64,000 nt of DNA from Sipunculus nudus (GCA_026874595.1 CM049308.1:53457624-53521623), one strand, 5' to 3'. Positions 1 to 23,052 are shown, numbered from the stretch's first letter. The notes: generated from the letters alone by a model not told the origin. A program made the numbers and translations.

Positions 1-880
1 ACTGGGTGACCCAGCCAGCTGGTCTCTTATTGGTTAAGGAAACAAAAGCTACCATCTGGTTTTCCTTTGCAAACAACATGTGCAGTGGTACTGAAATATA
101 GCCATTTCTGAAGCTAGGAGCAAAAAATATAGAAAATATATAGATTTTTTAGATCACCACTTTCAAGCAGTGCCCTATAGAGAATCGCCTGTCAACTGTC
201 AATCTTTATGTCTGTAAGTGACACTTTCTTTCACATGCATTTCACCTGTCTAAAATTGGTAGGGATGATTAGGCCAATATGGCCTCCAGTTCTGACAAAT
301 TACAGACTTGTACAATCACCAATATGGCTGTCAGAGCACGATTTGTGTTTTTTGTTTAGCGTAGTGTATCAAAGAGGATATGCTTGATCTGTCTCAGGTT
401 CACGGTGATGATTATGGCCGATAGTGGCTCCATTTGTGACAAATTACATACACTTTTACAGTTACCAATATGGCTGCCAGAGCATAATCTGTGATATTTC
501 CCTTCATTTGCGCTATCATCTCAAAAAGTGATTTTCTTCTGCCAAAATTTAACAGATGATTCACTGTGAGCATATGTGTGCTTTCAAATTTCAGACTCCT
601 TTTAAATCTTATATGGCTGCCAGGCAAATATTTTAAAATTCATCGACATGCATTATCTCGATTACTCTTTTAGATTATTTGTGGTGATAAATTTCAGACC
701 CAATCTGATATAGCCACAGGGCTGCCAGTTTAGGCACTTGCAGGGCCCTAACTGAGAACATTTTTTTCAGTCCTAAACACCTAGTTTTGCCAATTATATA
801 TTCCTGAACTTGAAAGTAGATATGTAAAGTATTATTCTGTAATAAATTATGTAGTAAATGTGATGTTCTTGTGTTTGTTC
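1..880. repeat. AT-rich sequence with diverged direct repeats, no gene seen
   Basis: Between about 276 and 640 a diverged unit recurs: a CAAATTACA...CACCAATATGGCTG block at 295-330 resembles one at 438-475, and ATATGGCTGCCAG recurs near 468 and 610. Spacing is about 140 bp, like the core repeats of other elements here. The open frames look incidental. Confidence 0.4.
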
Positions 881-882
881 GG

Positions 883-1321
883 GTTGGGGTCAGATACAGT
901 GTCCAAAATACAAATGCGATAGCTGGCCTCCTACGAATACAAATACAAATGCAGAACATCAAATACAAATAAAATTACAAATACACAAATGTAGGTTATA
1001 CTGAATATTTATTAATTTCCAGCACCATAAACATTCATAATTTCTAAGGAAGAAGTATAACACTTGACTTGATGCTGTCTTCTGGGTTGTTCAGAAGTTT
1101 GGTAGTAGCTTATTGTTTAATTATTGCAGATATAGATATGTATTATACATATGTATTTGTACAGTATTTGATCAAATACATCAAATATTAAGATCAAATA
1201 CAAACACAAATGTTATCATTTTGCAAAACAGTGAAAACACAAATTCAAATATAAATACAAATACATACTTTGACTGTATTTAAATACAAAAAACAAATAC
1301 AAATATGTATTTGACCCCAAC
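883..1321. mobile_element. MITE-like element rich in CAAATA hexamers
   Basis: It opens with GTTGGGGTCAGATACA and closes with the reverse complement of GTTGGGGTCAAATACA, so it has about 16-bp terminal inverted repeats. The 440-bp interior is dominated by ATACAAATACAAAT-type repeats. No clear target-site duplication was found, so the superfamily is uncertain. Confidence 0.55.
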
Positions 1322-2716
1322 TGAGGTGTGTGTTCAGGACTAAGCAGCTCTATTTACACAGTTTTCTTAGCAGTTTACTCAGGAATTACAAATCCAAGTT
1401 ACTATGGTTGATGGCTTATTCTGGCATAAATTTGGGTGGGAACCATAGGTTGGATTTAGTTTTATGACAGCATTACAACAGATAAATATAAAAAATCAAA
1501 CTATGCTATGGGAAATTTATGATGACAATTTATCTAGCTGTGAGTACACAACTTGGTAGACACTTATATTTGGCTGGTAAGCCTAAATTGAGTTGTGGTA
1601 CAAGCAATATTGAGGAATGCATGGCAGTAGTGTTCCATTATGTTGCTTTCATATCGTGGTAAACAGCCCATAATCTTAATACTAGGCTATGAACAATGAT
1701 GTAACACAAAATAATACATGTGAAATCACAACCCAAACTGAAATTCTGTCTCTATAGTAACAAGTCATTTCCTGTATCCTGTACAAGTTGGCTGCATCCA
1801 GTAACCTGTGCAAGCCATGCTTATTTTCATGTGGTCAGAAATTCTACAAACATGTGGAAGGATTTACAAATATGCTGAGTTAAAATGGAATTAATCTCGC
1901 TCATGGTATGTGTTGTTTGAAAGTATACTAAAAAAGCTGATGTTTAGTGTGGTTTATTTCAAGTGACAGTGACCATGTAGGCCATGAGGCGTCGGAAATA
2001 TTTTCATCCACATACAGCCTTAAAGTCCATTGCTTGTTTAAGGATGTAACATGCATAGCATCAAAGTTCCATGTTATTTGTCTACTTCTGTATGACTACT
2101 ACTGAGCAACATGTAAGTATTTCTTTGTAATTCAGCATATGTGTAGGTAACTGAGTCAGAGCCTCATGTTGTATAGGTTTATATTGAACCAGAGTCGCAG
2201 CATATCACATTTCTATTGACAAAGCACATGGCCTAAACACAATACCTGTTTGGGCATGCAATCTTTGGTATTGTGGTATTCCTTTGTCTGTTGATCATGT
2301 GTTTAGAAAAAATCACAATATCGTCAGTCTGTCTGATGACTAGTGTTGGAAGTTGCTTTCTAAATCATAATCAATCATGGACAGCTTATCAGCAACACAT
2401 GATTGATTATTACAGTTTATGAATTGCTTTTGAGAAGGGTTGGGAATCATTTGTTATTATGGCTTTTTTATTTTCACTGAAGGTTGCAAACTGAACATAA
2501 TCAAATCATTAAAAACTTGCAAAAATAAACTTAAAAAGCGTAAAACAAATCAAAATATATTCAGTATTTTTCTAAAAATCATAGGAAATTGGTTAATTCA
2601 ATTTTATGATTTTTAATATTTATTCAATGGTTTAAAATATTTTGAAAATCAGTAAACAGGTTTTAATAGATTTTTCAATATTTAAATTTTACAGTTTTGT
2701 CGATCCTCATGATTTT
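1322..2716. other. AT-rich sequence, nothing recognised
   Basis: No conserved coding sequence, RNA gene or repeat family was recognised. The missing first exon of the METTL24-like gene could lie here, but none was convincing. Confidence 0.3.
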
Positions 2717-4616
2717 TTAGCTCAGCTGACTATAAGTCATCTGAGCTTTAGTCGTGGTCCATTGTCCGTCGTCTGTCCGTCCGTCCGTCTGTCCGTAGAT
2801 GTGGCACGTTTTGAAACCGTAAGACCTAGGAATCCAAAATTCAGCATAATGTTAGATATCCCCAAGATCTCCTACCAAGCCGAAAACTGGGTCTTTGCGA
2901 CTTCGTTCCTTTGAGAAATTGAGGAAAAACCTCAATTTTTTATTAAAATCCTATTTTCACACTTCAGGACTGCCTAATATCAAAATTACTCATCTGTTTT
3001 TCCTCATATTTACCATAAATATTCCTCTATATAGTTCCTATGTACATGCCAGAAATTAAGACTGAAAAGTATAAATTCTTAAAGTTATGGGCCCAAACAT
3101 AATGGACTTTGTAAAAAATCAGGAAAAATAATAACTCACTTAACATGAAAAATTTTGAAACTAGAGTCTATTTTCTCAAGTGTATAACAATGTTTAATTA
3201 AGATTCAATTGTTTACCCAAAATTAGATCTGAATTTTGTAAATTTTTTAAGTTATTAGCATAAAAAAAAAATCAGTACCTTAAATTTTGCCCAACTTTGA
3301 CCATGGCACGTTTTTTTCCTGTAAGCACCATTGATTTAATTTTCACAGCATGTAAACATAAATATTTAGTTTGTCTAAATCTGAAATTTGAAAATAAAAG
3401 CTTGAAAATTAAGCTAGTTATTGATTTTTTTTTCTGTAGTCACTTGCTTTGATTACAGATGCAGGGTCCCACTCCAGGTCACTGGAAGTCAGCTATGCCA
3501 GGGTTTCTGATTTGTTACAGTCACTGGGGGAGATCCCCTGCTGTGACAGGTGTACAGTTATTCTCATATCACCACCCCAATCACCCACCCCCCCCCCCCC
3601 CCCCCCCCCCCCCCCGGCAAACCCAACCCACCAAGTGTTATGCAGTAATTGTTATTGTTTTCACTGTATCTCCTTAATTGTAATGCTGTTTCCACTCCGT
3701 TTTGCAAAAACTTTCCTTGAAAAAATAATTCAAGGTGTAATCCAGAAGATGCAATGTTGTGTAATGTAGCATTTTTAAAGAATTCAATTTTCTTTTAAAT
3801 GATTTTAACAAATATAAATGAACCCATCAGTATGCTTAAATTATTATAAAATATGAAGCACATTATGGATAAATAAAGACACAATTAAAAATTGTGAAAT
3901 CTAAATCAAGTATTATTTTTAGATACTGTTATGCAGATTTAATAGATATATTTTTGTGGTAAAAAATAGATAAACATTTGTATGCATGATGTGGTGTTAT
4001 CTGACAAGATTGAGATTTATGATGATACAATTGAGAATTATGAATCAACTTTTATATTCAGATATATATGTTAAATTGGAAATGTATAGAAATATGAACT
4101 TAAATTAGAAAATAATTGATGTGATAAAAAAATCAGGATTTAATACAAACATGTGTTCATTATTTTCCTGCCTCAGCAGAATTTGAGATCAGGCTTTGTT
4201 TGCCCTGTTTTATGTTGTTAATTAGCTATATTTCAACTGTATACATTTCATAAAAAAAATACATATATATTTAATAATATATATTATACAAAAAAATAGA
4301 TTCAATTGAACAAATGTGTAAACTACTGAAATGTCAACAGTTAATCAAAAAACCAATTAATGATCATGGTTATAGTACAGATCATTTGTTCACAAACTGC
4401 TCACATGCTTTAGTTTCAACATTAGGAAACACATGGTCAGGTCACAAAATATTTTTTGCAACAATTTCTTGCTCATCAATACAAACCAATCATATAAACC
4501 AACCATGGCCTTTATTACCTTTTCCTCTTACACTTTATCTCCATTAGATATTATTTTAGATTTTTACCTTCAAGGTTAACGTCAGCTGAGCACAGTGACC
4601 CATAGGTCCCTTGTTT
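2717..4616 (+). mobile_element. B-family HINE/pearl-like element, full length
   Basis: It starts with the near-palindrome AGCTCAGCTGAC...GTCATCTGAGCT, followed by a (GTCC)n microsatellite at 2766-2802, about 1.8 kb of non-coding body with a 28-C tract (3588-3615), and ends at GACCCATAGGTCCCTTGTTT, which folds into a short hairpin. No transposase or Rep/helicase frame is present. It is almost the same, base for base, as 60975-62876. Short open frames inside are incidental. Confidence 0.75.
3588..3615. repeat. 28-bp poly-C tract inside a B element
   Basis: Uninterrupted C run. The sister B copy has a 22-C run at 61852-61873, at the same place in the element. Confidence 0.95.
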
Positions 4617-5145
4617 ATATCTTTTTACCATACCTCAGTATGTAAATCCTGTTTGTGATATTCAAAACAGTTTTGTTGGGAAATGATTTTCTGTATTCTG
4701 TTTATGGTCATTCCAATCTTACATATAAATCTTTTAGCTTTTTCATCTCAAAACTTATTTAAGTGGATTCCTTAATCACAAAATGACAACTTTGACTCAT
4801 ATCTTTTCATTTTAGCCATGACAGAAGCAAGGATATTTTGTCTGCATTATGTTCATTTTGCATTCAACTGAAAAAAAAACACATTTTGCAAATGAGGAAA
4901 CAAGATTTAACCTCTGTTTATGGATAAGCCAGTGGTGATCCACAAAATTTGTTTAGGTACATATTTTATTTTAAAAATATCCGTTAGATCCCAAAAATAT
5001 AGGTATGGTTATCAGGCACATTTTAGCTCACTGGAACAAAGTTCAGGAGAAATTGTACTGTTATCCAAGCATTTGCAGCATCCATGCATAGGCAGCTCAG
5101 GGTAAAGTTTTTTGTAAACTCAGCGACCACTTACCCTATTTTTTT
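4617..5145. other. spacer between two B elements
   Basis: AT-rich; no coding, RNA or repeat signal recognised. Confidence 0.3.
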
Positions 5146-5494
5146 TAGCTCAGCTGACTATAAGTCATCTGAGCTATAGTCGTGGTCCATTGTCCGTCGT
5201 CCATCCCTCCATAGATGTGGCACACTTTCAAACCGTAAGACCTAGGAATCCAAAATTCTGCAAATTGTTAGATGTCCCCAAGATCTCCTACCAAGCCGAA
5301 AACTGGGTCTTTGCAACTTCGTTCTTTTGGGAAATTAAGGGAAAACCTCAATTTTTTATTAAGTACCTATTTTCACACTTCAGGTCTGCCTAATATCAAA
5401 ACCACTCATCTGTTTTTCCTCATAGTTACCATAAATATTCCTCTATATAATTCCTATATATACATGTCAGAAATTAGGTCTGTATTATATAATT

Positions 5495-7225
5495 GTATCC
5501 GCCAAAACGAAGTTTTGCGGATACTATGTTTTTGACCGGGTTCCGCCGCCGCCACCGCGTTCGTTTCCGGAGAACTCCTCTGAGACTACTGGACAGATTT
5601 TTCCGAAACTTACACAAATTATCGGGTCACATGTGAACTGGTGCCTAACCAAGTGACCTTGACCTCTGACCTTTCGTCTCTGCCCAGCGTCCGTTTGTGC
5701 GTCTGTTTCCACATATAAACCCACATATCTCGGGAACCGTTTGACCGATCCGGAAAAAAATTTTACACAAATGTAGCCCTGGGATAGCTTTATAACATAC
5801 ACAACAAAAGGTGGCGCCACCTGCAACCATGTTTGCACAGTGTCCATCTGTTCATCTGCCTGGGGTTAAAATCACTCATATCTCTGCAGTGGTTTGACTA
5901 ATTCACCTAAAATTCGGCATGCATATACATCCTAGATAGCTTTCTCGATTTTATGACAGGTGGCGCCACCTACATTCACGTTAACGCTCCACACATAAAC
6001 CCATATATCTCGGGAACCGTTTGACCGATCCGGAAAAATTTTTTACACAAATGTAGCCCTGAGATAGCTTTATAACATACACAACAAAAGGTGGCGCCAC
6101 CTGCAACCGTGTTTGCACAGTGTCCATCTGTTCATCTGCCTGGGGTTAAAATCACTCATATCTCTGCAGTGGTTTGACTAATTCACCTTAAATTCGGCAT
6201 GCATATACATCCTAGATAGCTTTCTCGATTTTATGACAGGTGGCGCCACCTACATTCATGTTAACGCTCCACACATAAACCCATATATCTCGGGAACAGT
6301 TTGACCGATCCGGAAAATTTTTTTACACAAATGTAGCCCTGGGATAGCTTTATAACATACACAACAAAAGGTGGCGCCACCTGCAACCATGTTTGCACAG
6401 TGTCCATTTGTTCATCTGCCTGGGGTTAAAATCACTCATATCTCTGCAGTGGTTTGACTAATTCACCTAAAAATCGGCATGCATATACATCCTAGATAGC
6501 TTTCTTGATTTTATGACAGGTGGCGCCACCTACATTCACGTTAACGCTCCACACATAAACCCATATATCTCGGGAACCGTTTGACCGATCCGGAAATTTT
6601 TTTTACACAAATGTAGCCCTTGGATAGCTTTATAACATACACAACAAAAGGTGGCGCCACCTGCAACCATGTTTGCACAGTGTCCATTTGTTAATCTGCC
6701 TGGGGTTAAAATTACTCATATCTCTGCAGTGGTTTGACTAATTCACCTAAAAATCGGCATGCATATACATCCTAGATAGCTTTCTTGATTTTATGACAGG
6801 TGGCGCCACCTACATTCATGTTAACGCTCCACACATAAACCCATATATCTCAGGAACCTTTTGACCAATCAGGAAAAAAAATTTACACAAATGTAGCCCT
6901 TGGATGGCTTTATAACATGAACAAAAATGGTGGCGCCACCTGCAGCCATTTTTGCACAGCGTCCATCTGTTTGTCTGCTGTGGGATAAAATCACTCATAT
7001 CTCTGCTTTTCCACATGAAATTTTGCATGTGTATATATCTTAGATAGTTTCTTGTTCAAATAACAGGTGGCGCCACCTACAATCATGTTTATGTGGCCGA
7101 GATCCATTCTAATATTTAACACATGTAACTATATCCCCTTGCCACTCAATCCATGCCTCACTTCACCCGTCCTTCTCTGATTTTGGCGGATACACGTAGT
7201 CGCTTGTCGACTACCCGTATTCTAG
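5495..7225 (+). mobile_element. A-family Helitron/HINE-like element with 280-bp tandem array
   Basis: The 5' end is an imperfect palindrome (TATCCGCC...GCGGATA, 5496-5523). The 3' end has a perfect 7-bp hairpin GTAGTCG-CTTGT-CGACTAC (7196-7214), then CTAG at 7222-7225 followed by T. A 3' hairpin plus CTRR next to T is the Helitron hallmark. Inside are a triple TGACCT motif (5654-5672) and a 280-bp tandem array. No coding capacity is seen, so it is non-autonomous. Confidence 0.75.
5711..7090 (+). repeat. 280-bp dimeric tandem repeat array with GGTGGCGCCACC palindromes
   Basis: ACACATAAAC or its variant recurs at 5711, 5991, 6271, 6551 and 6831, exactly 280 bp apart, with a decayed last unit. 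Each unit holds two GGTGGCGCCACC palindromes, at 5810, 5959, 6090, 6239, 6370, 6519, 6650, 6799, 6929 and 7066, spaced alternately 149 and 131 bp. The two halves are diverged versions of one ancestral sequence (CATAT.TCT...TTTGAC...GATAGCTTT...GGTGGCGCCACC). Confidence 0.95.
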
Positions 7226-8827
7226 TTTAAAAAAGTTATTGGCCCAAACATATTGTACTTTGTAAAAAATCAGGAAAAATATTTGGTCACTTAACACAAA
7301 AAAAATGTTAAAGCTAGGGACATTTTTTTCAGTAATATAACTTTAATTAATCAAAATTTAATTATATACCCAAAATTAGATCAAAATCTTTAATTTTTTT
7401 TTAAATATGAGCAAAAATATAAAATTGATACCTTAAATTTTGCCAAAATTTGACCATGGCATGTTTTTTTTCGTAAGTATTTTAATTTTTTTTCACAGCC
7501 GGGATACATGTGGATTTAATCTGTTGAATTCTGAAATTTGAAAGTAAAATCTTAAAAATTATCTTACTTATTGAAGTTTTTCAGATGCTCAAATGTATTT
7601 GCATTTTGTATATCCAAGACCCCACTCTTGCTCACTACAGCCTTGCCTAGGTAACATTATTAGTGATGCAGCACTGGCAGAACACCCCTGCTGTATTAAA
7701 CATACACATATTCTCATGGGCCCTACCCTAACAACCCCCCCCCCCCACCCAGTTCCCCCACCACCACCATCACCAATTAAATTGCAATACATAGTTTGTA
7801 ATTGTCAACTGTATATCTTTAAATGAAGGGCTGTTTTTGATCCAATGTGCACAACTTTTCTTGAAATATTAATTCAAGAAGTAATCCAAGGGATGCCATG
7901 TTGTTCTGATGTAGCATTTTTAAGAAATTATTTCCATTTAGATAATTAAACAAAATATAATTTAACCCACCAGTAGGCATAATTTGATAATATATGAAAC
8001 AAATAATGGATAAATAATGTGCAATTTAAAATTGTGAATTCTGGAGTGTTATTTTCATATATTTATTGATTTGCAAATTTAAAAAATATATTGAAAAAAA
8101 TATATCTATGTGCACAATGTCATGTTACCTGACTAAATTAAGTATAAATGTTGATGCAATTTAGATTTGTGAATCAATTTAAATATTCAGATATATATGA
8201 TATACTGTAAATATAGAAAATTTATAAACTGAAAGAAAAATGACTTAACAAAAGAAAAAAATCGGATCTAATGCAAATATTTGTTCATTTTTTCCTGTCT
8301 CAGTAGAATGGAAATTAAAGTTATTTGCAACCTACGGTAACTTATATTATCATATATTTCATTATATTGCAAATTTATGAAATTTATAAACTAAAAAAAT
8401 ATATATTATTACATGTATTTGGATCTGACCTAAACAGGAATTCATTATTCTTCTGCCAGAATGGGTAAAAAAATGGGTTTATTATAAACCATTAATTATT
8501 TGCATGCCTCAACAGAAAGTGATCAGTTCTGTCTGTAAGTCTGTCTGTTCATCTGTAAATATATCATACACTAGTGTCTGATGGCTGTAGCATTAGGATT
8601 TACATTTTTTCAAGTGCTACAATATAACAAATATTGTAATACCTTTTCTGAACCCCAGAATTTTATATTTTTTCTGTCATTTGCAAATTCAGCTAACCAC
8701 CATGACTGAAGGGTCCCTTGTTATTCATACCTATGTAGCATTGATTACAGTCTATTTACATGTGTTTCTAAGTTGATTTCCAGTGCTTTATTTGTTATGC
8801 TTGGAGTCTTGACATATTCTTTTGCAG

Positions 8828-18881
<10,054 letters not shown>

Positions 18882-18924
18882 GTCTCTCACTGGTTACACA
18901 AAAACTATATATATATATATATAC

Positions 18925-18971
18925 ATAACTCTGAAGAAAAACAACACTGTGTTGTTTTTCTTCAGAGTTAT
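18925..18971. repeat. 47-bp perfect palindrome in METTL24-like 3' UTR
   Basis: Two 23-bp arms (ATAACTCTGAAG... and ...CTTCAGAGTTAT) are exact reverse complements around a single T at 18948. It lies 44 bp after the stop codon and is flanked by short TA repeats on both sides. Confidence 0.95.
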
Positions 18972-20400
18972 ACCGCTCTGGCCTAGTCTGTAGACCATTG
19001 AGCACTTTACAATGGAGGGTAACTCCACCTTCTATATATATATATAATAAATATATATATAGAACATTCTGGAAAATCTAAGATGTTACTTAATTTATTG
19101 AGCATTCCAAAATATCTCTTACAAAGTTTGTTGGTTTTTACTTGGTCAGCACTAAGGGTTTGGGTTAGCTCCAGGATAGTTGACAACTTATTCTTGGTGA
19201 TATGACGTTCTTTATTTTTTACAAGTGTACAATCTTATGTTGGTTCCAAATGGTTACAGGTCTCTTCTCTCTGTCTTTCTTTCTGTGTACTCTGTCCCTA
19301 CTCTGTTCTGTCGTTTCTCACTTATCTGTCCCCTCGTTCTCTCTTCACTTCTACTTTGTAAATTTTCTAAATTTTAGCAATATAAGAATGACCAATAAAT
19401 TTATAGCTTACAAATTAAGATGACCAATGACAATCAAGTGTAATATCACACAAAGAGATCGAAACTTTAATACCCAATATTTAATACCTTTAAGCATATT
19501 AAATTAAAGTAAAAGGACATATTGTGTGTCTTAATATTATGTGTTATTTTATTTAATAAATTTAATGCCTTATATGAAATAAAAGAGTTGGCCCATCATT
19601 TGAAATGAGTGAGTATACAGTCAGAAAATGATACAATGAGAAAAATTAGCATACTATCAATATGCATTGCGTATCGCTTTAAGTGTATCACAATATGTAT
19701 TCTACCTGGATAGACTGATCAGTACCCAGCCCTACTGCCTATCAAATGTTAATATCATAGCTATTGTATATAATATGATTACTGTTTGATTTTATATATA
19801 CGCTTGCTTGAAACCGTTATCTCTAGTGTACCATATGTATCATATCCTGAATCAAATTGTGAGTGAAATATTATGATACTTATTTTATTGTGATTTGATG
19901 TAATAAATAATTTATAAATAATTAATATTTGCATCATAGAAAAGAAACATTTTCAGAGCAACTAAATCACAAATATAAAAAGGGATGAAGTAACAAGAAT
20001 TTCCAGAGGAAAACTTTCCCAGTATTACCTACCTTTGTATATTGTCTACATCTTTTAAAAGTTTGATCATAATAGGTTTCAGCAGATCTTTGAGCATATA
20101 AATATTATTGTTTAACTTACAAATACGAGATACATTGTATTCAGAACTTTAAGATTGCTCAAATTTTGTAATGTGTTTACATTGTTTAGGTATCAGTGTA
20201 CAATATACTTTTATGAAGCCTTTCCTGTTAACATTAATTTTAGATTTAGGTCAAATTTAGACACACTTTACACTACATAACAGGAAATCCTCATCTTTTG
20301 TCATATCTTTTCCAAATTTTTTAAAGTTCCTACTGAGGTTTGCTTTAGGTTATAGGAAAATTTCAGATCTGAAAATGTATATACAATATGTTTAACCTTA
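18972..20400. other. METTL24-like 3' flank, AT-rich, nothing recognised
   Basis: No conserved gene or repeat family was seen in this stretch. Confidence 0.3.
19046..19399 (+). promoter_or_regulatory. candidate poly(A) signals of METTL24-like gene
   Basis: AATAAA occurs at 19046-19051 (in a TA-rich tract) and at 19394-19399, both within 520 bp of the stop codon. No transcript evidence is available, so which one is used is unknown. Confidence 0.35.
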
Positions 20401-20424
20401 GTTAATATTTGCTGTGAGATTGTT

Positions 20425-20427
<3 letters not shown>

Positions 20428-20505
<78 letters not shown>

Positions 20506-20624
20506 ATATATATATGTACATATATATATATATATATATGCAAAAATGTTTAACCTTTGTAAACATTTGGTAGAAATTGTTTATATACATATATATATAT
20601 ATTTGTAAACATTTGATAGAAATT

Positions 20625-20667
<43 letters not shown>

Positions 20668-20815
20668 ATCAGGCGAAATAAAGAAGGATTTTATAAATAT
20701 ATAAATGTTAAACCTGTGTAAACATTTTCTGTGAGATATTAATTATTATACATGTATATATATATGTGTGTGTGTACATATATAAATATATATTATATAT
20801 ATATATATATTTCAG
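20428..20815. repeat. compound (TA)n / AACATTTG minisatellite
   Basis: Long TA runs (20428-20498, 20519-20539, 20630-20657, 20790-20810) alternate with a GTAAACATTT-G-TAGAAATTGTTTATATA unit, seen three times. Confidence 0.85.
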
Positions 20816-22980
20816 GGCAAATGATATACTCAAAATCACCAAGACAAAATGCAAAATATATGAAACTTAATTTGTTAATTTATAATAATTGAGAATGTGA
20901 TCACCTGTGTGTTTGTTTTGTGTGTATGTTAATGGAGCAACGGTAGATGATTTTAAAAGATAGAGGAGATATTGCTTTTTGTTGGATTAACCATGCACCT
21001 CCATTATTGAATGGTAGCTATATGTACCGTCGAATGTATAGTTACAAGATGCACTACTGGATGCAAGTCTGGTTCATAAATTATATTATGAGGATGATGA
21101 TATGTGTGAGCACGTGTGACGTCATGAATAAATTGTTCCGTGTCTCTGTGTGTGATATATCTTGTAGTGGAAGCCATTGTGTTTTACTGTCATATTTATA
21201 CATCACCGGTTTTCGTGTTGCACAAATTTTGATTTTAATGCAATACTTACATATTGGGCTGTGTTCGGTAAACACTCTTTACGAGCGATAACGGGGTAAT
21301 TATTCAGTGTTGCCCAGTTTTTGTATGAACTCAGACATCCTTTTTATAAGGATAATGAATCAGTTGAATAAAGGTCACCGCCAAGAAAGATTTAATCTCA
21401 CCTTAGCTCCTTATCTAAACACTGGGCTCCATTAAAGAACATAATTAATTTAGGAGCAATTATGCCTATTCTTTCACACTATCAGTTGAAGTTTGCTTTA
21501 TATTAAAGTTTCCCAGCAAAACCATCTCAATTGGTACCTCCCCTTCAGCTTGTTATGGTTCTGCGTAAACATGTCCACGTGTTCACCATAACAAGGCCGC
21601 CTGATCGACCAAGGTGTAGTCACACAAGGTGTAGTCCAAATGAGCAGATACATGGATCTTCATGTCCTCTTGTTATATTTCTGCATGATGGACATTACGA
21701 TGTAAATTCATTGTAGAACCTGTCGCAACAAATTTGTATGATAGGCCAGGAGCATTAGCTGGAATGACCCGCAACACAGTGTGACCCCATGTATTAGGGA
21801 TTTGCACTCAGAATCGGAGGTAAAGACCGAGTCCATGTCAAGTCTAGTAAAAAAAACCCTATTATATTCTGATTGGAAAACCTGTGTGACGTGCGAGGGA
21901 ATGACAGATTATTACAAAACAAGTTTAGATTATACACCGAACTCCGTATCTGCAATGGAAATTAATTGCTATGCAGTATTAAATTTTTAAGAAAAACGCT
22001 CTTTCCCAAAACGTGGTATACAACACAAGCCTTAACTAAAGGCAGTGAAGGCTGACCAAAATGCAGACACAAAATATAGGAGTTCAAACTCGTACATGGT
22101 CACTACGTTAAATGTCAGCCTAAACATGGACAATGTCGAAGGTGACTCGATGTAATATTAAATCATAAACGATTCTGAAGATATTTTCCATTTCACCATA
22201 TGGTTACTTATACTTTTAAATACCCTTAGCTCTGAAAACTGTCATTTATATTTTACAACATTTTCTGCATGTGACATCATGTACAATGAGCAATGAACGT
22301 TTCATCTGTTGCTATGAGGATCAAACATGCAGGTAAACCTCTGCTGAAGCACCCTTCAGACAGAAAACCTTTTCCTTTTAGGCAGCGTGGGACAACCGGC
22401 CGGAACTATTTACTAGGCACAACTGGAAATAGTGGGCGTCACAATCTGGACCCCAAAATGCACCGGAGCTTTTATAAATAAACCAGCGACATAGATATTA
22501 ATGTAATGAAGAGGGTTAACGTAGTCCGTTCAAATATGTTGGGTAAGAATCGTTTCAAAGCAACTTGCATAAATATTGGTGTTTTTCTGTCAGCGGAATA
22601 CGAAATATTTTGAAAGCATGCGCATGTTAAATGTAAACAGATCGCGTTGCATTGAAATGTAACACATTTTTACTAGGGCTTTTTCATTCTTATTATTCCG
22701 ACAGCTCAAAAGAATAACCGGTATTTTGCAAATTAAAATATTAGGGATAAATTGTTCTTCTGCCAAATTATTGAATATTAACACTGTTTAGTTCCTGTCA
22801 TTTTTTTTGCAATTTCTAATTGAAAGAATCTTTTTATCTTACACATTTTATCTTTAGCCCATGCAGGTCTGATAGTTGACGTTCTAAGTAGGCGTATAAA
22901 AGGCCACAGAAAAAAGGTTAATATACAGTTTGCCCTCACACTAATATAGCTGCATCAGAAATAATTTCCATACGTTATTT
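20816..22980. other. no gene recognised
   Basis: The sequence is less repetitive than its surroundings. TGACGTCA (perfect CRE palindrome) occurs at 21117-21124, but without a recognisable gene beside it its role is unknown. Open frames of 60-115 codons here show no familiar motif. Confidence 0.3.
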
Positions 22981-22987
22981 TATATAT

Positions 22988-23052
<65 letters not shown>
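22981..23052. repeat. (TA)n microsatellite
   Basis: TA repeat with a single AA interruption near 23000; further TA runs at 23333-23367 and 24477-24553. Confidence 0.95.

Larger units (their letters stand above)
5146..8723 (+). mobile_element. B-family element interrupted by nested A-family element
   Basis: The B start (5146-5174) and body run to about 5493. The body resumes at 7226 (GTTATTGGCCCAAACATA, matching B at about 3085) and ends at GGGTCCCTTGTT near 8723. Removing 5495-7225 restores B continuity, so A inserted after B. Confidence 0.75.

Noticed and set aside
3449-3769. 106-codon frame with a proline run
   Set aside because: The proline run is the poly-C tract of a B element; the sister copy at 61717 has the same frame broken differently.
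5711-7090. Regularly spaced repeats resembling a CRISPR array
   Set aside because: The whole 280-bp unit repeats, with no unique spacers or cas genes, in animal DNA; it is an internal tandem array of a mobile element.
18925-18971. microRNA precursor
   Set aside because: Perfect arms with a 1-nt loop do not fit a pre-miRNA, which needs a larger loop and usually mismatches.
21117-21124. CRE (TGACGTCA) as promoter of a gene at 20947-21291
   Set aside because: The 114-codon frame there has no known motif, and an isolated 8-mer is weak evidence for a promoter.
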